A stretch of DNA of 64,000 nt, taken from assembly GCF_019649055.1 (NCBI RefSeq), contig NW_026570379.1:62001-126000 (forward strand), given 5' to 3'. Numbering within the stretch: position 1 is the first letter of the stretch; the number at the start of each line of letters is the position of its first letter. Below are positions 57,045 to 64,000 of this stretch, piece by piece. This DNA is from Paramacrobiotus metropolitanus (taxonomy: Eukaryota; Tardigrada; Eutardigrada; Parachela; Macrobiotidae). Position numbers and translations under genes: made by a program. The notes under the pieces are model-generated. The model searched no databases and had not been told where the DNA came from. It saw nothing but the letters and a program-made list of their open reading frames with translations.

Positions 57045-57777
57045 TCGCAGGTGTTTGTCGATGGGAAACGAATGAATGTTTGGCGCCAGTCAGCTAATCG
57101 CAGATCATTAGATTACAGTAATGACGGGAATAGAATGCACACCTGGCCGTTGGAATGTGGTAATTATCGCAGATGTAAGGTCACACCGACATTATTGATG
57201 GGAACAAAAAGCGTGCTTGGCGCCATTCACCTAATTGCACATCATTAGATTACGGTAATGATGAGGATGGAATGCACACCTGGCCGTTGGAATGTGGTAA
57301 TTATCGCAGATGTAAGATTACACCGACATTAATGATGCTAACGGAATGCATGCTCGGCGCCAGTCAGCTAATTGCACATCATTAGATTACGGTAATGATG
57401 AGAATGGAATGTACACCTGGCCGTTGGAATGTGGTAATTATCGCAGATGTAAGATTACACCGACATTAATGATGCTAACGGAATGCATGCTCGGCGCCAG
57501 TCAGCTAATTGCACATCATTAGATTACGGTAATGATGAGAATGGAATGCACACCTGGCCGTTGGAATGTGGTAATTATCGCAGATGTAAGATTACACCGA
57601 AATTAATGATGCTAACGGAATGCATGCTCGGCGCCAGTCAGCTAATTGCACATCATTAGATTACAGTAATGATGGGAATGGAATGCACACCTGGCCGTTG
57701 GAATGTGGTAATTATCGCAGATGTAAGGTTACACCGACATTAATGATGCAAACGGAATGCATGCTTGGCGCCAATCT
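57045..57777. repeat. 137-bp satellite, about five copies
   Basis: The marker gcgcc at 57083, 57220, 57357, 57494, 57631 and 57768 gives an exact 137-bp period. Units share ctaattgcacatcattagat, cacctggccgttggaatgtg and gtaattatcgcagatgtaag. The first and second units are the most diverged, the third to fifth nearly identical. Within each unit catcatta and taatgatg form a small inverted pair. Nothing suggests coding. Confidence 0.95.
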
Positions 57778-58497
57778 GACTTACTAAAATAACAACAATT
57801 AATCTGAGATCAAAATGAACAACTACACTACATTTGGAATAAATAATGTAATAATATGTGCTCATGATACAGTTAACAATAGCGTGTTTCATTGTTAATG
57901 TAACTTGCAAGATATGTGACGGACGGTACAATCTTTTATTTTGTTCGCTCGGCACAGCAGCAAACAGCAAAGTAAATAGGGATAACGTAGCAGCGTGGGT
58001 ATTTTCGTTATCCGTTGCTACGCCACAGCGGACATCGGTCAATATTCACATTCATGACAATACGCTTCGCTGCACTTGTACGTACGAATACTTGCACTCT
58101 ACACTACAGTTATCGAAATATTATTATATCTGGTTTTCCTCAATATCTCTATATAATAATCGTGTAAGCCTTAATCTTTGTTGAGTTCACCAGCTCGATA
58201 TGCTGAACCAAACTGCCATGCCTATCAGACTATGTATCACGTGATGGCTCTTAAAGTGTAGATTAACCATCACAAATCAGATTTTTCGAGAAAAAGATAC
58301 GTTTGAAAGAATTCGTTCAAAAGCTTTAACGTACAAAGTTTACGGGAAAAGCTGAGAACCCACCATTGTTCAACTATTATTAGCTTTAAACTTTAAACTA
58401 TTATTAGTTCAACTATTATTAGCTTTACTTCTAAGAACTGCATGCTGTTTGCTCCGCATGATTTCTGAACTATCGTGAAATTTTTTGATTAATGCAG
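57778..58497. other. no gene recognised
   Basis: Mixed-composition DNA. A short direct repeat, ttcaactattattagctttа-like, occurs twice around 58366-58425. The frame at 57858-58184 has no recognisable features. Confidence 0.4.
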
Positions 58498-58594
58498 TCC
58501 CCCAAACGAACTACAACAAAATAATGTTCGGCTAAATTTAACGAGTGAGGTGGAGTTGGATCTGGCGCAAATTTCATTAAATAATGTTGAATGA
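58498..58594 (+). CDS. possible terminal exon, unrecognised
   Basis: After an acceptor-like tract ending aatgcag at 58497, a frame reads through a hydrophilic stretch (NELQQNNVRLNLTSEVELD) to a TGA at 58592-58594. The amino-acid pattern is coding-like, but no upstream exon or family is identified, and at about 32 codons chance is not excluded. Confidence 0.2.
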
Positions 58595-59700
58595 ATCATT
58601 GTTATTAGATAACTTGAGATTTCCGGAATACTCGAACTTCGAAAAAATATATAGCGTATTAAAAGGCGGAACCGCGTGCGACGCCGAGCTCTGGTAATTA
58701 ACAATTGCAAGGATTCCCTGTGTATTATTGATAATATTATTGCGTGTCGTTTGAACAGATGCAGTACACAAAAAGGCGGAAAAGTATAAGGGTATAATTT
58801 ATGTAGAAAGGCAACTTTATTTTACATTCGTTACTGACTCGTATCGATTTAAATAGCAACTTCCAGTAGTGGAAAACTTAAGCCGGCAGGACGGGCAACG
58901 CGAATATGCGTTGGAAAATACTCAAATTAACAGAATATTATACTGCAGGAAATTCAATATTAATGGCTCATACAAATTTTAACACCCCAGGGCACTTGAC
59001 GTAACACTCTACGCTACTCAACCAACTTTTTCTGGAATTACGCTAGTATAAATCATAAAATAAATTTAATGATCCATGAAATTGGCCTATAAATGATGAC
59101 TTCAAAGAAATTAACGGGAGAAAAACTGATGCATTGTGCTATTGCGGCCAAGGGCGCTTGTATATCCCCAAACGCATCCCTTTTTGCACCCAGACAATAA
59201 TCACGCATGATGAGTTTGTTAGAGCATACAGAATAGTACAGACTGGTGGGCGCACCCTTAATTTTTGTCTATCGTAGTTAGTCTTTATATGGCTTCTTAT
59301 TCCATCATAACAGACGCTAACGTACCTTGTTTAGGGAATTTCTTTTCTAAACATACCTTAATTAGATATCGACAGACCTGATTTGCTTTGCTTATCAAAT
59401 TTACAAAGACAACAACGCATCGATATTACCATGTAAATTGATAAATTATCCGTGTACGACACTCTAAGTACATGTAATGCCTGTGAGTTCAAATAATAAC
59501 GTATGCATGTGAAAAAATTAAAAATTATAAAGCACCGAATATGCACGTCTACAAACTCAGAAACAACTCATACTCGCAGGATATATTAAAAAATGAACGT
59601 ACATTTGTATTTAATTTCAAGTATAATACATGCGTAATTTGGTTCTGTACGCATGCGAGGGGGAAGTAGTATTACAAAATACATAATAAATACGAGTACA
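58595..59700. other. no gene recognised
   Basis: Moderately AT-rich DNA without repeats or open frames that I can interpret. Confidence 0.4.
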
Positions 59701-59714
59701 ACTGAATTATTAAA

Positions 59715-59888
59715 CAGTGTGTCTTAACAGCAAAGCGTTCCCCTGTCCAAGAAACGGCTACTTTCTTCCATAACCTCCTGAAATCGCATGGATCGAACTT
59801 TCTGGAAAAGGTTTTTTGGACCGGTTGCAAAAAAACAATAATTATGGAAAAATGGGTGGAGTGGCTAACGTTGCTGTTGCTTTGTCCG
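59715..59888 (+). pseudogene. globin-like exon fragment (tentative)
   Basis: Following acceptor-like aaacag near 59715, a frame stays open to a good donor (CCG|GTAAGC at 59889). It contains VQETATFFHNLLKSHGSNFL and EKVFW. The pattern of a helix followed by HGxNFxxKxF is reminiscent of helices A-B of animal globins, but the rest does not follow the fold clearly and no heme histidine is identified. It could be a decayed globin copy or an unrelated exon. Confidence 0.22.
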
Positions 59889-59999
59889 GTAAGCTTATAT
59901 GGGGGCCAATGTTTGTCCATATAAAACTAGTTCTACTTCGTCTAACCGAACCGACGTTACTTTTAGAACAAATTTCAGTACTTATTTAAAACAGAGAAA

Positions 60000-60125
60000 T
60001 AAATCTTTATGTTTTTAAATCGTTTTTAAATCTTTTAAAACGTTTTTTAAAACGTTTTTAAATCGTTTTTTCAGAAATGCGTTTTTAAATCTTTACACAG
60101 TCCATTTTTAAATCGAAAATTTAAA
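60000..60125. repeat. low-complexity tttttaaatc repeat
   Basis: The word gtttttaaatc and its variants recur about seven times with irregular spacing between 60008 and 60118. It is a simple AT-rich local expansion. Confidence 0.7.
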
Positions 60126-60268
60126 TATTAATGATGCACTCTTACTATGCTTACAAAATTTTTCTTAGATTTGATCGAACATGCGCACGACACACAAATA
60201 TACAGATAAATCCCATCAAAGATATGACGAAAATGTTTTACTCAAACGAAGCCCATTGCTTACTGCAG

Positions 60269-60468
60269 GAAGCCCAACCATCAACGACTTTGACGCTGCT
60301 ACAAACATGGGTCAGGAAAACATTGAATGATTTCGAAACATTTTAACAGCCACCGAATCCGGGAACACAGAAGATCTCCACGGGCTGGGAATTTCTGATG
60401 CCGAGTTGTCCGATATTAAGTTCTTCTGGGCCAAGCTGATTGCCACCGGATTTGTGGTTCAACGATAG
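60269..60468 (+). CDS. two small exons of an unrecognised gene (tentative)
   Basis: Exon 60269-60310 (after tactgcag) and exon 60350-60468 (after ttttaacag) join in phase across a 39-base intron beginning GTCAGG and end at a TAG at 60466-60468. The reading includes INDFDAATNM and then LHGLGISDAELSDIKFFWAK. The second part resembles the first helix of globins (SDAELxxIKxxWxxL) but stands at the protein end rather than the start. No family is assigned. The intron is unusually short for this window, where others are far longer. Confidence 0.25.
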
Positions 60469-63400
60469 ATGTTTATAGATAGCCTTGAACTAAAAACTGT
60501 TAAGTGTTAACTGATATGCCAAGCCGCAATTCTGAAACATTCTTTATTTTCGGATCGCAACGATCTGACTTTGAATTTTAAATCTTTTGCTTTAACTTTA
60601 ATTATGGTGTATACCAATAATTTATGGTAAGGGTGGATTCAGTGCATTCGTAAAGGTCAAGTGGCTGTGCAGTCAATGTATTTTGGTACCTAAATGCTAC
60701 GGTATAGTAAGCAACTTCTCCATATCTGCAGTGCCGTTATTGTTAGGGCAAAGGCTAATGTTTTTTGCATAAGGTCACTAGCAAAGAGGGTAAAATATTA
60801 TTCATTTTAGTATCTACTGTGCAGTATACATTGCTATACAGTATACATGATTAAACTGAAATACATGACAGACGGCCCTCAACGTATATGTGCACGAGTT
60901 TACCACTTTAAAAAAGCACTAAAATTAATTAAACTATGCGGGGAGCATAACAACAGCAACATGGACAAGTTGCCGGTTTTAAACGCCATAGAGTTGTAAT
61001 GCAGTACGTGACACTCGTACCACAAGACAGCAAACGGTAAACTGCGGAAAGCACACTATACAATACAATGCAATATCATACAGTATTGTACATAAATTTT
61101 CCATAATTTCTTACCATTACAGTTAGCTTTTGGCTGTACCTTGTACGGTGTACCCTATTACCCCATCAATAATAAAAATATGAATCATAGTAATATCGGT
61201 ACATCAATTTAGACGTTAAGTCATACGGGAAACGTATGAATCACAATCACCCTTAAATCAGTGTTTTTTTGTCTAGAAAAAGACAAAATTTGTCCTGGAA
61301 GTTTTTTGTCGTAATCCGACATAACATAATAATTTTGTCGGTGCAAATTGTGCCCTCCCCGCCCCCAATCGTTTATGAAATTAATTGCGGTTGTTTTCTA
61401 AATATTAAATACAGTATATTATCCGGTATATGTATTCTGTAGTACGACACTAGTAATTTTATTGCGCTTGTGCGGATTCATTTGTTTAGGCGCTTTTCTT
61501 TAATCAGCAGGGCGATTTGGATTCGGTAGTTGTGGTGTATGTATAAATGTTGCAATAGTTTTCGACTGATACAGATATGTAACCGGCATCGAACAGTTAA
61601 TTAATCCCAGTTCGGGCAAAATTATATTCATCCTTTCCTGGAAAAAGAAATTTTGCTCACTGTATTCTGCAGACAGCTGCCGGTTTCTGTGTGGATGGTT
61701 TGTACAAACCATCCACTCCAATTTGGCTTGATGAGCATTAAAATTTAAACTTGAGGTTCGATTGTGAAGCAATTAGAGATTCATAACGGTGCAATGCGAA
61801 CAACAGCCGTGCAACAGTTCGCCAAAGCAAAGAAATACGAGCATCGTAGGCAAGCATCAATTCGGAATAAAATGTGGCTGCACTGTTCAGACGATTTCAA
61901 AATCTTTTCCCAAAGACGCATTGGCACAGCCTGATGCTCCCGGTTGTTATCCCAATAAATTAAATAGCTCCATATGAGCTGCCACCGGTAATTATTTATT
62001 TGGAAGCGTAAGACCAGTGACATCAAGATTTAGTGGTGCAGTGCTGTATGGCGCTTACGATCGACTGAAATATCAAGTTTTGAGTTTTCATCACACTTGA
62101 CAACTTTTGCCGCGCGCAATTGAACTGTATGGCGCATTCAGCCGTTGCGACGCAACTCCGTGTGAAATCCTGATATGAGACGTTTTTGATAACAGTAATG
62201 CGAGTGTTATCATGTACGCGTCCGTGCGCGCCTGCTGTGGGAGGTCAGCCATTAGCTGACTAATGTCTTCTGTTAGTTAATAAACAGAAGTAGGAAAAAT
62301 AAAAATAAACAAGTATTACAGTACTTCGGCGGTTTTCTTTATAGACTGTAAGTATACTGTTACTGTGTACATATATAAGTATACATATAGCCGTATAGGT
62401 AGATATGTTAAGTATCAATGTATCGAGCTGTATTAATTTAGTTAGATGAGTTTAACTTGACCGCCGGTATACCAGGTATTTGGGCTTTTGAAATAATTTA
62501 ATTTTGCACTTATCACAAGTTTATAAACATGCAGTTGTTATAGAATTTAGCAGTTTTTACTATATATAAAAGCGGACCGTTTCGGTTTTGTGCTTACCAT
62601 GATTAAGAATCATTAGGAATCGGTTTAATTTACAGATACAAGGCCATTAAGTTTTTCAAGTAATTAACGTAATCGGTTAGTATTTCATGGCGCGTGTGAA
62701 AAATTACACATGCCGACTTCCATTTACAGTGTCTACTCATTTTTTAGCTGCTTCCAAAATAAAGAATTCCGTAAGTCGTATCTCGGTTATCGTGCTTGTT
62801 CTCTGTAGTGTACATCGATCTCTCTCTAGATCTGTGAAGGTGATTAATGTAATATAATATTTATAAAGTGCTACCAGCATATATACGTAGCATTATGTGG
62901 TATACGTTTATGCAGGTGCATAATGATGCATACTGCGCCTTATGCATAATTACTGATTAGAGGCAGATTTCATGACTAATTATTAAGAACCAAAAAAACG
63001 AAGAAAAACCTAATATTTTAACTTTTAAAGTACATCAAGATTTATAGAGGTTTTTCTGTGTATACTGTTTTATAGAGGTTTATCCATATATTATTTAATA
63101 GAAAAGGGTTTTAGTATAGTAATACGGTCGGAACTCCCGCAACGCATTGTAAATTATACCGTACGTACGTGCGCAAGCAAACGCGCGCAATGGGAAGACT
63201 GGAAAGTGCAGCGGCTGATCACTTTATATTCACAGTTTTTCACAACGACGACGCATAAGCGTGTAACTTCAGCATTTTCGTTTTTTAAAAATTAGAAAGA
63301 AGGCAAAAATGTTTAATGTAAAACGTAATATTATATAAAGTGCATTCAAAAAGCTTGGGCCAAGCTGAGCTTTGGCCAATAAAAATGCAGGTTTATGTGT

Positions 63401-64000
63401 ATAAACCAGCTGCCGACAGGTGCTTGGCAGTTGGCAGCTGAAGTTAGTTTTTGTACATATTTTCGAACAAAATTTGTCAAACCACGACACTTCTCGTTAC
63501 GAACGAGATAAAGTTATAACTGCCTAGGTGTTATCAGTCAGCGCTGTAAGCGATTTGCATGAACCGACATGCACACTTGTGAATCGGATGCGGTTATCTG
63601 GGAGCCACTCATCCGAAACATATGAAACTGTCTTTCCATATAAATGTTATTGATAGGGTTACAGTACTGTATGTGCATCAGTACTGTCTACCACAGCTGC
63701 AGCTGCATGGTGATGTACAATTAGCGTAAAAGTGTCGATACTGTCCTGCCGTTCTTTTTCTTGATCACGGAATGCTTTTCTTAACAAGCGTTGACTGCCT
63801 TTATTTATTTTTCGTTAATCCAATAAAAGAAAAATAAATAATTCGCAAAAAATTGTATTAATGTTGACGCAAGACAGCTAGCGCTACCATCAATACTGAA
63901 AACGTAACACTGCTGGCTAACCGCGTGGATTGCGAAGAGCACTTCAACGTTTTTTTTACCAGATCATTTTTCACCATTAGCTCGCCTGCATATTGTGTAT
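60469..64000. other. gene-poor end of the window
   Basis: No recognised gene. Two minus-strand frames in succession, 61781-62026 and 61500-61772, read as plausible protein fragments (for example LEWMVCTNHPHRNRQLSAEY) but have no splice link or family that I can support. AAAGGTCA occurs at 60652. The final kilobase is of mixed composition without repeats of note. Confidence 0.4.

Overview
This window is animal nuclear DNA. GC-rich exons are separated by very AT-rich introns with GT-AG borders, and the recognisable proteins (a CaMKK-type kinase, symplekin, histone H3.3 and DIS3L2) are metazoan families. There are no operons, ribosome binding sites, CRISPR arrays or phage-like blocks. I cannot name the species. 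An invertebrate, possibly an ecdysozoan, fits the composition and the Polinton-type polymerase, but nothing here fixes the lineage.

Layout. 1-6.4 kb is a gene-poor stretch with several foldback hairpins and GC-rich islands that look like decayed or unassigned exons. 6.47-14.03 kb (minus strand) is a calcium/calmodulin-dependent kinase kinase gene with 6 coding exons; its last intron carries a near-perfect array of thirty 10-bp units. 14.0-18.0 kb is intergenic, with repeats and duplicated AT-rich blocks. 17.99-30.81 kb (minus) is a complete symplekin gene with 20 coding exons. 31.98-34.37 kb (plus) is histone H3.3 with 3 coding exons, transcribed away from symplekin across a 1.2-kb shared upstream region. 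35.57-44.14 kb (minus) is a DIS3L2 exoribonuclease gene with about 16 coding exons, convergent with H3.3. For all four genes I rebuilt the exons by matching splice sites, phase and protein family, and each total is divisible by three.

44.1-64 kb is accessory in character. It holds a long TA microsatellite, an unrecognised terminal exon, a 77-bp hairpin, an intact 117-aa secreted-protein gene, a roughly 1-kb element with inverted ends, a frameshifted protein-primed DNA polymerase B of the Polinton/Maverick kind (51.9-55.8 kb), a degenerate 33-bp repeat, a 137-bp satellite in about five copies, and scattered exon-like fragments, two of which faintly resemble globins.

How the genes relate. Symplekin is the scaffold of pre-mRNA 3'-end processing, including that of replication-dependent histone mRNAs. 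H3.3 is the replication-independent histone. DIS3L2 degrades uridylated RNA. Their adjacency is notable, but co-regulation is only inferred. The most unusual signals are the duplicated splice donor and the GC-AG intron in symplekin, its arginine/serine-rich tail, the near-absence of the RP insert in the kinase, and a strong excess of the octamer AAAGGTCA (18 copies by eye) outside the housekeeping genes.
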